A stretch of DNA of 32,226 nt from a bacterium (GCA_029564595.1 JAKQPS010000113.1:1-32226), one strand, 5' to 3'; numbered from the stretch's first letter, positions 16,735-24,851 are shown. The notes: a model not told the origin generated them from the letters alone. A program made the numbers and translations.

Positions 16735-18381
16735 TCACTTCGCGAGAGCGGCGGCAATGTCCTCCGCAGGCGTGGATATTGGAGCGATATTGAACTTCTC
16801 GACAAGAACGTTTAGAGCGGCGGGCGTGACGAACGCCGGCAGTGTCGGCCCAAGCTTGATGTTCCTTATGCCCAGATGCAGCAGCGTCAGAAGTATCGCG
16901 ACGGCCTTCTGTTCGTACCATGAGAGTATCATGGACAGCGGGAGGCTGTTTACGTCCGTGCCGAACGCGTCAGCGAGAGCGACGGCGATCATAATAGCAG
17001 AATAGGCGTCGTTGCACTGGCCGATGTCGAGCAGCCGCGGAATCCCGCCGATGTCGCCGAAATCCAGTTTGTTGAATCTATATTTTCCGCATGCGAGAGT
17101 AAGAATGACGCAGTCATTCGGAACGGACTCGGCCAGTTCTGTGTAGTAGCTGCGGCCTGTTTTTGCGCCGTCGCATCCGCCGATGAGGAAGAAATGCTTG
17201 AGCGCGCCCGACTTCACCGCGTCGATGACGGCTCCGGCGACTTTCAACACGGCGTCCCGTCCGAAACCGACGGTGATGAACTGTTCGGGGCCGTCTTCGG
17301 CGAAACCGGGGGCCTCAAGAGCTGCCTCTATCACCGGGGCAAAATTGCGGTCGCTGATGTGTTTGACTCCCGGCCACGCGACCAGCCCGCAGGTGAATAT
17401 TCTTCCTTTGTATTCTTCCTTTGGTTGCTGGATGCAGTTGGTGGTCATCAGCACGGCGCCGGGAAATTCGTCGAACTCCTTCTTCTGGTTCTGCCACGCG
17501 CTGCCGTAGTTGCCGACTAGGTGTTTGTATTTCTTCAGCTTGGGATACGCCAGCGTGGGAAGCATTTCGCCGTGAGTATATACGTTTATCCCCTTGCCTT
17601 CCGTTTGCTTCAGCAACTCTTCGAGGTCAAGAAGGTCATGGCCGGAGACAACGATGGCTTTCCCTTTAACCGGAGTCACTCTTACCTTCGTCGGTTTGGG
17701 ATGGCCGTACGCGTTGGTGTTGGCGGCGTCGAGCAGCTCCATCGTTTTGAGATTCGTTTCGCCAGCTTTCAGCGCGTAACCGAGGAGTTCGTCCACGGTC
17801 GGATTAGGCTTTGTGAGGAAGTTCAACGCGTCATGAATGAAAGCGTATACTGAATCATCAGCAACGCCGAGGATTTGGGCGTGATCGGCATACGCCGACA
17901 TACCCTTCAGCCCATAGGTGATAAGCTCCTGAAGACCGGTGACATCTTCGCCGAGAGAAGCCTTGCGCGTTTCGACGCCGATTTTTTCGCCTTGAGCGAC
18001 AAGACCCGCCACATCGGCGGCAGGCGACCAGTCAGCGGCCCACGCCACGGCGTCGGGCGTCTTACCGGCGGATGCGGCGGCTTTCTCATACAGTGACTTC
18101 GCGCGGCCTTTAAATTCGGCAGCTCGCTTAATCAGCCCGGCCAGCTTCTCCTCGTCGAAGTTCACGTTAGTTACTGTGGTGAAGAGAGCTTCGATTGTGA
18201 ACAGATTGATTTCATTGTCCACAGCGCCCAGTTGCCTTGCCCTGTGAGCGTATGCCCCTATGCCCTTTGTGGCATAAATGAGCAGGTCTTGAAGAGTTGC
18301 TGCCTCGTGAGTTTTGCCGCACACGCCTTTCACTGTGCAGCCGGTCCCTTTAGCGGTTTGTTCGCACTGATAGCAAAACAT
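16735..18381 (-). CDS. hcp: Hybrid-cluster protein (hydroxylamine reductase / NO-detoxifying)
   Basis: Iron-sulfur-oxygen hybrid-cluster protein that reduces hydroxylamine in vitro and is linked to nitric oxide removal and protein S-nitrosylation. It has 548 residues, full length. The N-terminal cluster cysteines are C3, C6, C15 and C21, the Cx2Cx8Cx5C spacing known from strict anaerobes rather than the Cx2Cx11Cx6C of enteric bacteria. Hybrid-cluster landmarks include VSGHDLLDLEELL, NVYTHGEMLP, TTNCIQQP, FTCGLVAWPG, IGGCDGAKTGRSYY, LACGKYRFN and DIGQCNDAYSA. ATG at 18381 has GGAGGA seven bases upstream. It is monocistronic, with its own promoter (18418-18446) and terminator (16619-16651). No dedicated NADH reductase (Hcr) gene is beside it, so the electron donor is unknown. 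Confidence 0.97.
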   Translation of the reverse strand: MFCYQCEQTAKGTGCTVKGVCGKTHEAATLQDLLIYATKGIGAYAHRARQLGAVDNEINLFTIEALFTTVTNVNFDEEKLAGLIKRAAEFKGRAKSLYEKAAASAGKTPDAVAWAADWSPAADVAGLVAQGEKIGVETRKASLGEDVTGLQELITYGLKGMSAYADHAQILGVADDSVYAFIHDALNFLTKPNPTVDELLGYALKAGETNLKTMELLDAANTNAYGHPKPTKVRVTPVKGKAIVVSGHDLLDLEELLKQTEGKGINVYTHGEMLPTLAYPKLKKYKHLVGNYGSAWQNQKKEFDEFPGAVLMTTNCIQQPKEEYKGRIFTCGLVAWPGVKHISDRNFAPVIEAALEAPGFAEDGPEQFITVGFGRDAVLKVAGAVIDAVKSGALKHFFLIGGCDGAKTGRSYYTELAESVPNDCVILTLACGKYRFNKLDFGDIGGIPRLLDIGQCNDAYSAIMIAVALADAFGTDVNSLPLSMILSWYEQKAVAILLTLLHLGIRNIKLGPTLPAFVTPAALNVLVEKFNIAPISTPAEDIAAALAK

Positions 18382-18417
18382 TGTTTCGTCCTCCGTCGTT
18401 ATATTTATTCTGGTACT

Positions 18418-18446
18418 AGTTTACTACTTATATCTCGCCGCGTCAA
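18418..18446 (-). promoter_or_regulatory. Putative hcp promoter with an overlapping short dyad
   Basis: TTGACG (18446-18441) is separated by 17 bases from TAAACT (18423-18418) on the minus strand. The sequence TAGTTTACTA (TAGT-N2-ACTA) overlaps the -10 and could be an operator half-recognised by a stress regulator. I see no FNR-type TTGAT-N4-ATCAA or HcpR-type TTGTGA-N6-TCACAA dyad. Confidence 0.5.
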
Positions 18447-18581
18447 TACCATCGCGAAAAAATATTTCTACTACGCCGCGCCAGATGATTTGCGTTTGTT
18501 CTAATAGTATATCATTAATAATGGATAATCAGCGCCGGAATCAATTTTCTTCTGTATAAATCATAATTCCTATGAATAAAA

Positions 18582-18605
18582 AAACCGCCGCGAGAGCGGC
18601 GGTTT
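18582..18605 (-). terminator. Intrinsic terminator downstream of argG
   Basis: A perfect 10-base-pair stem (18582-18591 with 18596-18605, core CCGCCGC/GCGGCGG) and a four-base loop is followed on the minus strand by a run of T (18581 downwards). It lies 31 bases after the argG stop and closes the yebC-ruvC-ruvA-argG region. Confidence 0.9.
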
Positions 18606-18635
18606 ATTAGAATTCTAAATCAGGCATCGTATCGA

Positions 18636-19931
18636 TTATTTCTTTTTCTTTGCGCTTTTCACAGCCGAAGGCATGGAACATACATTGCCTTTGTTTCTGC
18701 CGCACAAAGCTTCCACTTTCGCCGGAAGGCCCCAACATGCCATGAAACCTGTCGCCACGCTGTGATCGAAGGTATCCCCTGTGTCGTATGTCGCAAGGTT
18801 TTTCTGGTAGAGAGAATTAGGCGATTTGCGCCCGACCACCACGCAGTTGCCTTTAAACAGTTTCACTCTGACAGTTCCCGTGACGTGCTTCTGGGTGGAG
18901 ATGAAAAACGCGTCGAGATGCTCCCGCAGGTCTGAGAACCAAAGCCCGTCGTAGATAAGCTCGGAATAGCGTTTTTCCACGAGGACTTTGTAATGCAGGG
19001 TGTCCCTGTTCATGACGAGAGTTTCGAGGTCTTGGTGCGCCTTGAGGATGACCGTCGCGGCGGGAGCCTCGTAAGTCTCGCGGCTCTTTATGCCGACTAA
19101 GCGGGACTCCACCATGTCGGTGAGGCCGACGCCGTTCTTTGCGGCGACATCGTTGAGTTTGCCGATGAGGTCGAACAGCTTCATTGACTTGCCGTTGAGA
19201 GCGACTGGCACACCTTTTACGAACTCAAGTTCTACATAAGTCGGTTTGTCCGGAGTGTCTTCGATGTGTTTGACCCAGATGTGGGCGTCTTTGGGAGGCT
19301 CGACCCACGGGTCTTCTAGGACGCCGCATTCGGTGCTCTTGCCCCATATCGAAAGGTCGAGGCTGTACGGGCTGTCTTTGGTGACGGGGAGAGGTATGTC
19401 GTGTTTTTTCGCGTAATCGAATTCCTCGTCGCGGGTCATGCCCCACTCTCTTGCGACGCCGATGATTTTTAGAGAAGGATCTAGAGCGCCTATTGAGACC
19501 TCGAATCGGACTTGGTCGTTCCCCTTTGCGGTTGCGCCGTGAGCGATCCACTTGGCGTTTTCCTTCCGGGCCACATCGACGAGTATGTCCGATATCAGAT
19601 AGCGGTTCAATGACGTTGAGTGGACGTATTTGCCTTCATATTTGGCGTTGGCTCGGATGGCGGGCACGAGATAGTCGTCGCAGAACATATCCTTGGCGTC
19701 TACTACCACGCTTTTTATCGCACCGATTTTTTCGGCTTTCTTTCTGATCGGGCCGAGTTCCTTGCCTTGGCCGACATCTATGCACACGGCGATGACATCC
19801 AGATTTTTTTCATCGATAAGCCATCTGATGGCCACCGATGTGTCCACGCCGCCCGAATACGCCAGAACGACTTTCTCTCTCTTGGGAGCGGGCGCTCCGT
19901 CTTTTTTTGCCGCTGTCTGCTTCTTGCTCAT
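18636..19931 (-). CDS. argG: Argininosuccinate synthase
   Basis: Joins citrulline and aspartate with ATP to argininosuccinate, the penultimate step of arginine synthesis, in the cytoplasm. The P-loop-like ATP pyrophosphatase motif AYSGGVDTSVA is near residue 25. HSTSLNRYLISD, AHGATAKGNDQVRFE and SPYSLDLSIWGKSTECG are the family's substrate-binding segments. The length is 431 residues from ATG at 19931, which has GAGGTG upstream. A frame extending to 19973 adds an unlikely N-terminus. The first 18 residues (KKQTAAKKDGAPAPKRE) and the last five are lysine-rich, a mild oddity for this enzyme. It lies 64 bases after ruvA on the same strand and may be the last gene of that unit. argH and argF are not in the window. 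Confidence 0.96.
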   Translation of the reverse strand: MSKKQTAAKKDGAPAPKREKVVLAYSGGVDTSVAIRWLIDEKNLDVIAVCIDVGQGKELGPIRKKAEKIGAIKSVVVDAKDMFCDDYLVPAIRANAKYEGKYVHSTSLNRYLISDILVDVARKENAKWIAHGATAKGNDQVRFEVSIGALDPSLKIIGVAREWGMTRDEEFDYAKKHDIPLPVTKDSPYSLDLSIWGKSTECGVLEDPWVEPPKDAHIWVKHIEDTPDKPTYVELEFVKGVPVALNGKSMKLFDLIGKLNDVAAKNGVGLTDMVESRLVGIKSRETYEAPAATVILKAHQDLETLVMNRDTLHYKVLVEKRYSELIYDGLWFSDLREHLDAFFISTQKHVTGTVRVKLFKGNCVVVGRKSPNSLYQKNLATYDTGDTFDHSVATGFMACWGLPAKVEALCGRNKGNVCSMPSAVKSAKKKK

Positions 19932-19995
19932 TTTGCCGCACCTCGATTCATAAGATGAAATATTCGCTCGCAACGGGGGTGGATTTCCCGGCGCG

Positions 19996-20595
19996 CTATT
20001 CTTTTCGTTTCAAGCCCAACTGGACGATTTGTCCGGCGGAAAGTTTTTCCATTTCCTCTTTCGGGATATTTTTCAGCATCGACCTTATTTCCGAAGGCGA
20101 GTAGCCGAGGGAGGACAATGCTTGAGCGGCGGCTTCGGCCTCGCTGCCGCGCTCGAAGACGGCGATCATCGAGGCTCCGGGCGCGAACTGGAACAGAGCG
20201 CCTATTTTGTCTTTCAGTTCGAGTATCGCGCGCTTGGCCGTTTTCGGCCCTATGCCGGGTATCGTCGTAAGCGCTGCGACATCCTCTCCCGCTATTGCTT
20301 CAAGCAATCGTCCCTTGGGAATAGACATCATTTTTACAGCCGCCTTCGGGCCGATTCCGGACACGGTTATGAGAAGACTGAACACTTCGCGCTCTTCCGC
20401 CGACATAAAACCGTAAAGCTCCAGCCTGTTGTCCGAAAAAATCAGGGAGGTGTGAATTGTGACCGACTTGTCTCCGACTTTCAGCGAGCCTGTGACGGAC
20501 AATGGAGCTGTCACATGGTAGCCCACGCCGGAAACGTCAATGCAGACGGACTGTTCCTTCACGTCGACAATGTCGCCTGTCAAAAAAGAAATCAT
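19996..20595 (-). CDS. ruvA: Holliday junction branch migration protein RuvA
   Basis: Tetrameric DNA-binding subunit that holds the Holliday junction for RuvB-driven branch migration and RuvC cleavage. It has 199 residues in the usual three parts. The N-terminal OB fold (MISFLTGDIVDV, VGYHV) covers about residues 1-64. Two helix-hairpin-helix motifs follow (VSGIGPKAAVKMM and IPGIGPKTAKRAI). The C-terminal RuvB-binding three-helix domain contains EAAAQALSSLGYSPSEI. ATG at 20595 is 41 bases beyond the ruvC stop, with a weak Shine-Dalgarno. It follows ruvC as in many bacteria, but ruvB does not follow; argG does. Confidence 0.96.
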   Translation of the reverse strand: MISFLTGDIVDVKEQSVCIDVSGVGYHVTAPLSVTGSLKVGDKSVTIHTSLIFSDNRLELYGFMSAEEREVFSLLITVSGIGPKAAVKMMSIPKGRLLEAIAGEDVAALTTIPGIGPKTAKRAILELKDKIGALFQFAPGASMIAVFERGSEAEAAAQALSSLGYSPSEIRSMLKNIPKEEMEKLSAGQIVQLGLKRKE

Positions 20596-20636
20596 GCCTT
20601 ACCGCCTGTCGAGAAGAAATAAGATACGCGGAAACG

Positions 20637-21158
20637 CTATCTGCCCGCGCCCGGAAAGACTCTCCTCGGATCGCCGGTGAGGGAGCGGAAGCGAGCGGAG
20701 TTCGCGTGGCACACGGCCACGGCGAGAGCGTCCGCGGCGTGTTCGCTCTTAGGCGGCTCTTCGAGATTGAGAATCATTTTTATCATGTACTGCACCTGAG
20801 ATTTTTCGGCGCGGCCCGCGCCGACTATCGCTTTCTTAATCTGGATGGGAGTGTACTCGTAAACCGGCAGCCCGGCCAGAGAAGCACAAAGGATGAAGAC
20901 TCCGCGCGCATGACCTACTTGAAAAGCGCTCTTTGCGTTTTTTGCGAAGTACAGGGCCTCGATCGCGCACGCGTCCGGCTTCCATTCTTCCAGAGCGCGC
21001 ATAAAATCGTCGTATATCGACCTGAGCCTTTCAGGAAAATCGCAGTCTTTGGATGTGGCTATCTCGTCGAACTCGACGATTTTGAGATTTCCGCCGACCT
21101 CGTCAATAACTCCATATCCTGAACCCGCCAGACCGGGGTCGATTCCGATTATCCGCAC
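20637..21158 (-). CDS. ruvC: Crossover junction endodeoxyribonuclease RuvC
   Basis: Resolves Holliday junctions by symmetrical nicking. It has 173 residues with the RNase H-like active site: D7 in IGIDPG, a glutamate in CAIEALYF near residue 68, and HAADALA near residues 139-145. In that last motif the first metal-associated residue is histidine rather than the aspartate of E. coli (D138), as I recall for Thermus RuvC, while the following aspartate is kept. The start is GTG at 21158 with a poor Shine-Dalgarno, suggesting translation partly coupled to yebC, whose stop is 27 bases upstream. The gene belongs to the classic yebC-ruvC-ruvA cluster. Confidence 0.96.
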   Translation of the reverse strand: MRIIGIDPGLAGSGYGVIDEVGGNLKIVEFDEIATSKDCDFPERLRSIYDDFMRALEEWKPDACAIEALYFAKNAKSAFQVGHARGVFILCASLAGLPVYEYTPIQIKKAIVGAGRAEKSQVQYMIKMILNLEEPPKSEHAADALAVAVCHANSARFRSLTGDPRRVFPGAGR

Positions 21159-21185
21159 TGTCCCGCACCGGAGCCTTTCTCTCTT

Positions 21186-21932
21186 TCAGCCTTTCAGTTT
21201 CTCCATGACGTCTTCGGAAATGTCGAAGTTCGAGTACACGTTCTGAACGTCGTCCAAATCTTCTATGAAATCAATAAGCTTGAGGACGGTTTCGGCCTTG
21301 TCGCCGACATCGACGGTCGTTGTAGGCTCCATCGAGACTTCATAAGATTCGATTTTGTATCCGCCCTCTTCCAGTTTGGTCTTTACGCGCTCTAGCTCTG
21401 ACGGTTCAGTGGAAACCATGAAGAAGCTGCCGTCATGGGAAACATCGTCAGCGCCCGCGTCGAGCGCCGCTTCCATAAGAGCTTCCTCGTCGGTTCCCTC
21501 GGCAGGAATGAGAATTATGCCCTTTTTTGTGAACATCCACTGGACACAGCCGGATTCGCCGAGATTGCCGCCGTGCTTTGTGAGGGCGTGACGCACTTCG
21601 GCGGTTGTGCGGTTGCGGTTGTCAGTGAGAGTTTCGATAATGATGGCGGTCCCGCAGGGGCCGTAACCTTCATAAACGATTTCCTCGTAGGCTTCGCCCT
21701 CGATCTCGCCGGTTCCGCGTTTGATGGCGCGTGTGATGGTGTCGGCGGGCATATTGATGCTCTTCGCCTTATCGACAGCGGTTCTCAGCGTTGAATTGGC
21801 GTCTAGGTCTCCGCCGCCCGCGCGGGCCGCCTGCATCATGACTCTAATGAGTTTCGAGAATTCGCGGCCGCGTTTCTGGTCCAACGCGCCCTTTTTTCTT
21901 TTTATCGTGCTCCATTTAGAATGTCCTGACAT
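21186..21932 (-). CDS. yebC: YebC/PmpR family protein (TACO1-like)
   Basis: Member of the universal YebC family, long annotated as a transcriptional regulator and more recently linked to translation of difficult, for example proline-rich, sequences. It has 248 residues. The N-terminus MSGHSKWSTIKRKKGALDQKRG is diagnostic in its first 20 residues, followed by NMPADTITRAIKRGTGE, YEGYGPCGTAIIIETLTDNRNRT and VQWMFTKKG. The last third is acidic. ATG at 21932 has GGAGGT nine bases upstream. It leads the cluster with ruvC and ruvA, an arrangement widespread in bacteria. A T/A-rich region upstream (about 21,985-22,020) may hold the promoter, but no clean -35/-10 pair stands out. Confidence 0.96.
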   Translation of the reverse strand: MSGHSKWSTIKRKKGALDQKRGREFSKLIRVMMQAARAGGGDLDANSTLRTAVDKAKSINMPADTITRAIKRGTGEIEGEAYEEIVYEGYGPCGTAIIIETLTDNRNRTTAEVRHALTKHGGNLGESGCVQWMFTKKGIILIPAEGTDEEALMEAALDAGADDVSHDGSFFMVSTEPSELERVKTKLEEGGYKIESYEVSMEPTTTVDVGDKAETVLKLIDFIEDLDDVQNVYSNFDISEDVMEKLKG

Positions 21933-22058
21933 AAAACGCGCACCTCCACGCCTTTCGGACGCCGTTCCGGCTCCGATCCCTCAAACTCAATTATTTTCTA
22001 TGATTTTCTGAATTCTTTCAATAGACGGCGCGGCAAATGCGCGGCGGCGGACAGCGTA

Positions 22059-22086
22059 AGGCCCGACGCCTAACGACGCCGGGCCT
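22059..22086 (-). terminator. Hairpin downstream of the amt-PII operon
   Basis: Ten-base arms (22059-22068 and 22077-22086) form AGGCCCGGCG/CGTCGGGCCT on the minus strand with one G-U pair and an eight-base loop, 33 bases past the PII stop. There is no T run after it, so it may act as a weak or factor-assisted terminator, or stabilise the mRNA 3' end. Confidence 0.55.
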
Positions 22087-22118
22087 CCGCCAAGGAGGGT
22101 ATCCGCCTGAAACGGGCT

Positions 22119-22460
22119 TCAACCTATCGCAAAACTTCCGCGTTCCTTCGTCCTGATTCTCACGCACTCGCCGAGATCGACAACAAATATCTTCCCGTCG
22201 CCTATCTGCCCGGTCGATGCGCCTCTGATTATCGCCTCGATAGTGGAATCAACAAAACCGTCGTTCACTGCTATCTCGAGCCTCACTTTTTTGTGCAGGT
22301 TTACCTCTGTAACGACGCCTCGGTATGTAGTGGAATATCCCTTCTGTTGACCGCACCCCAGCGCGTTGGTCACGGACATCTTGTAAACCTCCGCGTCGAA
22401 TAGCGATTTCTTCACATCCGTAAGTTTCTCCGGTTTTACATAAGCAATTATCAGTTTCAT
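22119..22460 (-). CDS. PII-family nitrogen regulator (GlnB/GlnK-like, no Tyr51)
   Basis: Small trimeric sensor of ATP/ADP and 2-oxoglutarate that typically plugs the ammonium transporter encoded beside it. It has 113 residues from ATG at 22460, preceded eight bases earlier by GGAGG; an earlier ATG at 22475 would overlap that site. The fold landmarks are [13 protein letters not shown], the T-loop start [14 protein letters not shown] and the C-terminal signature [11 protein letters not shown]. Aligned from the start with E. coli GlnB, position 46 is Tyr but position 51, the uridylylation site, is Thr. Control is therefore probably by ligand binding rather than uridylylation. It lies 28 bases after amt and is the last gene of the porin-amt-PII operon. 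Confidence 0.93.
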   Translation of the reverse strand: MKLIIAYVKPEKLTDVKKSLFDAEVYKMSVTNALGCGQQKGYSTTYRGVVTEVNLHKKVRLEIAVNDGFVDSTIEAIIRGASTGQIGDGKIFVVDLGECVRIRTKERGSFAIG

Positions 22461-22488
22461 AGATGTCGCCTCCAATCGGCCATGTTAG

Positions 22489-23862
22489 TCACTGTGTCGT
22501 AAAAATCTGGAAACCGCTGTAGGACTCGATGCCGTGTTCCTCGATGTCAAGCCCTCGGAGTTCCTCTTCGGGAGAGACTCGGAGTCCGACGACGATTTTG
22601 ATGACGGCAAACAGGACTGACGCGCTGATGAACGACCACGCGAACACACTGACTACGCCTAGCGCCTGCACGCCGAGTTGCGAGAAACCGCCGCCGAAGA
22701 ACAATCCGTCCACTCCGCCGTACTTGGACTGGGCGAAGAGGCCGGCGGCAAGCGTTCCCCACGCGCCGCAAATGCCGTGTACGGATATCGCGCCGACCGG
22801 GTCGTCTATCTTCAGGATTCTGTCAACAAACTCTACCGCAAGAACAACCAGAACGCCCGCCACAGCTCCGATGATGACCGCGCTTGACGGAGACACGTTG
22901 GCGCAGGGAGCGGTGATTCCCACAAGGCCCGCAAGCGCGCCGTTAAGAGTCATGCTAGTGTCGGGTTTGCCATGCCATATCCAGACTGTGATCATTGCCA
23001 CGACGGCTCCGGTTGCGGCGGCGAGGTTGGTCGTCACGGCGATGACCCCTATGCTGAGGTTCATTCCCGATGTCGTGCTGCCTGCATTGAAACCGAACCA
23101 GCCGAACCAGAGAATGAAGACGCCGAGAGCGGCCAGCGGGATGTTGTGTCCGGGAATGGCGTTTATCTTGCCGTTCGGGCCGTATTTGCCCAGCCTCGGC
23201 CCGACCGCGATCGCTCCGGCAAGCGCGCACCATCCTCCGACAGAATGCACGACTGCGGATCCCGCGAAATCTATCATTCCCAGTTTGCTCAGCCATCCGC
23301 CTCCCCATACCCAATGCCCAACCACCGGATAGATGAGAGCGCAGATGAAAACGCAGTAGAATATGTAACTCTTGAATTTCGTTCTTTCAGCCATAGCTCC
23401 TGAAACTATCGTCGCGGCTGTGGCTGCAAATACTACCTGAAAAAGCCAGAAAGCGATTTTCCACATCCCGTCTCCCGTGGACGGGTCCCCGTCGGAAAGG
23501 AAAAAACCGCTCGTTCCGAAAAGGCCTCCGCGCGAGGTTCCGAACATAATGCCGAACCCGATCGCCCAGTACGCGAGCGAGCCTATGCTGAAATCCATCA
23601 GGTTCTTCATCAGGATGTTCGCGGCGTTTTTCGCGCGAGTGAAACCGACCTCAAGCATTGCGAATCCGGGTTGCATGAAAAACACCAAGAACGCGCATAC
23701 CAGCATCCAGACGGTGTTAATAGATGTCTGGGACGCCGCAATCTGTTCGGCGTTGCTCTGAACAGTCGGCGCGGCTTCGACATCGCCGAACGCGGTGGCG
23801 CAAACCGCCAGCAGGGGCGCCGCAAACATAATGCTTCTCATTGCGATCTTTCTGAATTTCAT
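22489..23862 (-). CDS. amt: Ammonium transporter (Amt/MEP/Rh family)
   Basis: Trimeric inner-membrane channel that takes up ammonium. It has 457 residues. The N-terminus (SIMFAAPLLAVCATAFGDVEA) is a cleavable signal peptide, as in many Amt proteins, followed by about eleven membrane segments. The pore twin histidines are seen in VVHSVGGW (H206) and ISVHGICGAWG (H362). The external phenylalanine gate is in QVVFAATAATI, and FGWFGFNAGS is the family signature. The cytosolic tail is acidic. ATG at 23862 has GGAGG seven bases upstream. The porin-like gene ends 47 bases before and the PII gene starts 28 bases after, so all three should be co-transcribed from the sigma-54 promoter at 24702-24717, which implies induction under nitrogen limitation. 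Confidence 0.96.
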   Translation of the reverse strand: MKFRKIAMRSIMFAAPLLAVCATAFGDVEAAPTVQSNAEQIAASQTSINTVWMLVCAFLVFFMQPGFAMLEVGFTRAKNAANILMKNLMDFSIGSLAYWAIGFGIMFGTSRGGLFGTSGFFLSDGDPSTGDGMWKIAFWLFQVVFAATAATIVSGAMAERTKFKSYIFYCVFICALIYPVVGHWVWGGGWLSKLGMIDFAGSAVVHSVGGWCALAGAIAVGPRLGKYGPNGKINAIPGHNIPLAALGVFILWFGWFGFNAGSTTSGMNLSIGVIAVTTNLAAATGAVVAMITVWIWHGKPDTSMTLNGALAGLVGITAPCANVSPSSAVIIGAVAGVLVVLAVEFVDRILKIDDPVGAISVHGICGAWGTLAAGLFAQSKYGGVDGLFFGGGFSQLGVQALGVVSVFAWSFISASVLFAVIKIVVGLRVSPEEELRGLDIEEHGIESYSGFQIFTTQ

Positions 23863-23909
23863 CTTCCGCCTCCCTTTCGATAGCCCGACTTATGCGCGCG
23901 GGCGGATTT

Positions 23910-24638
23910 TTAGAAACTGAAACCTATTCCGACTCCCGCCCAGAACTCGTTCTCCGTGTTGGCTCTGTCGCCGGGAGTAATAACGTAATTCAATGACGGG
24001 ACTATCTCGAAGTCTCCCGCCTGAAAGCTCATTGAAGCGCCTATGTCGATGTTGCTCACGCCCGGCTCCAGCCCCCATTGTCCGTCGCTGTAGCCGAGTC
24101 CAGCGCTGAGCGAGAGAGCCGGGATTCCCGCTTCTCCGCCTATCGGTATGTCTCGGCTTATCCCGGCGTAAGCGTACACGCCGTCTCCGGCGTCCCAATC
24201 CGAGTACACTGTCATGGACGGAGACAGAAACGCGTCCGGCCATTCGAGCGTCACAAAGGATTCCTGCGATTCGTCCGCGATGCTTGGGAATGTGTAATAT
24301 ATATGGCCCACAGTCCATTCAGCGCCGGGCATCAACTTCGACGAAGCCGAATAGCTCAGCGTGTAATCCAGTTCATCCAGTTCGGAATCCCCGTCCAACC
24401 CGTATGACATCCACATATTGAAAGCCCATCCGCTCGACCAACTGAAATCGAGAGACGGCTGAATGGCCGGTTCGTTGTCCGCCAGCAGGTCCTGTCCGCG
24501 CCAGATGTATTTCGACACCCACGCGACGCTTCCGCTCACATCCGCTTCCGCTCTCGCCGCCCCGGCGGACATCGCCAGAACGGTCAGGGCCATTGCCGCC
24601 GCCCCTACTGCTTTCATCCACTTTCTTTTCCTGCTCAT
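23910..24638 (-). CDS. Putative outer-membrane beta-barrel porin (TorF/TIGR02001-like)
   Basis: A 242-residue exported protein. A basic n-region (MSRKRKWMK) and hydrophobic core (AVGAAAMALTVLAMSAGAARA) form a Sec signal peptide cleaved before EADVSG. The mature part has alternating beta strands with aromatic girdles, the near-N-terminal motif SKYIWRGQ of the TorF putative-porin family, and a terminal phenylalanine, the usual sign of an outer-membrane barrel. ATG at 24638 is chosen over the GTG at 24644 because AAGGAGGC lies eight bases before the ATG but only about two before the GTG. It is the first gene of the operon with amt and PII. It may supply a small-solute route across the outer membrane for nitrogen compounds. 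The solute is not known. Confidence 0.85.
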   Translation of the reverse strand: MSRKRKWMKAVGAAAMALTVLAMSAGAARAEADVSGSVAWVSKYIWRGQDLLADNEPAIQPSLDFSWSSGWAFNMWMSYGLDGDSELDELDYTLSYSASSKLMPGAEWTVGHIYYTFPSIADESQESFVTLEWPDAFLSPSMTVYSDWDAGDGVYAYAGISRDIPIGGEAGIPALSLSAGLGYSDGQWGLEPGVSNIDIGASMSFQAGDFEIVPSLNYVITPGDRANTENEFWAGVGIGFSF

Positions 24639-24701
24639 TTCCACTGCCTCCTTGGTTTTTCGTCGCTGCTCATATTTCCGCGCGACTTTTTCTTTATGTA
24701 A

Positions 24702-24717
24702 TGCAATTGGGATACCA
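24702..24717 (-). promoter_or_regulatory. Sigma-54 (-24/-12) promoter of the porin-amt-PII operon
   Basis: The minus strand reads TGGTATCCCAATTGCA. It has the invariant GG and GC dinucleotides exactly ten bases apart, and TTGCA is a perfect -12 element. TGGTAT is also, from memory, the -24 element of the Klebsiella nifH promoter. Transcription would start near 24691, 53 bases before the porin ATG. The divergent gene encodes a sigma-54 activator and two dyads lie 146 and 176 bases upstream. Confidence 0.8.
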
Positions 24718-24829
24718 CAGAATAAAAAAGTGAGGCGATGGGTGATGCTGTCATTAAAAATGCTTTCATTAAAAGAAATAAATAAATATGTGGGAAGAAG
24801 GAATTGAAGTGTTTACGCGCCGCAATGTG

Positions 24830-24843
24830 GCACAATTTTGTGT
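24830..24843. promoter_or_regulatory. Operator/enhancer dyad A (GCACAA-N2-TTGTGT)
   Basis: A near-perfect dyad with arms CACAA/TTGTG around TT. Its centre is 30 bases from that of dyad B, about three helical turns. It lies at about -146 from the sigma-54 start of the porin-amt-PII operon, a normal distance for an activator site. The pattern GCAC-N6-GTGT is close to, but one base shorter than, the NtrC site GCAC-N7-GTGC. Confidence 0.65.
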
Positions 24844-24851
24844 CGCCGGGA

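Noticed and set aside
18437-18452. Possible sigma-54 promoter for hcp (TGGTAT...CGGCG)
   Set aside because: GG and GC have the right spacing, but the -12 reads CGGCG rather than TTGCA, and a sigma-70 pair overlaps it with better matches.
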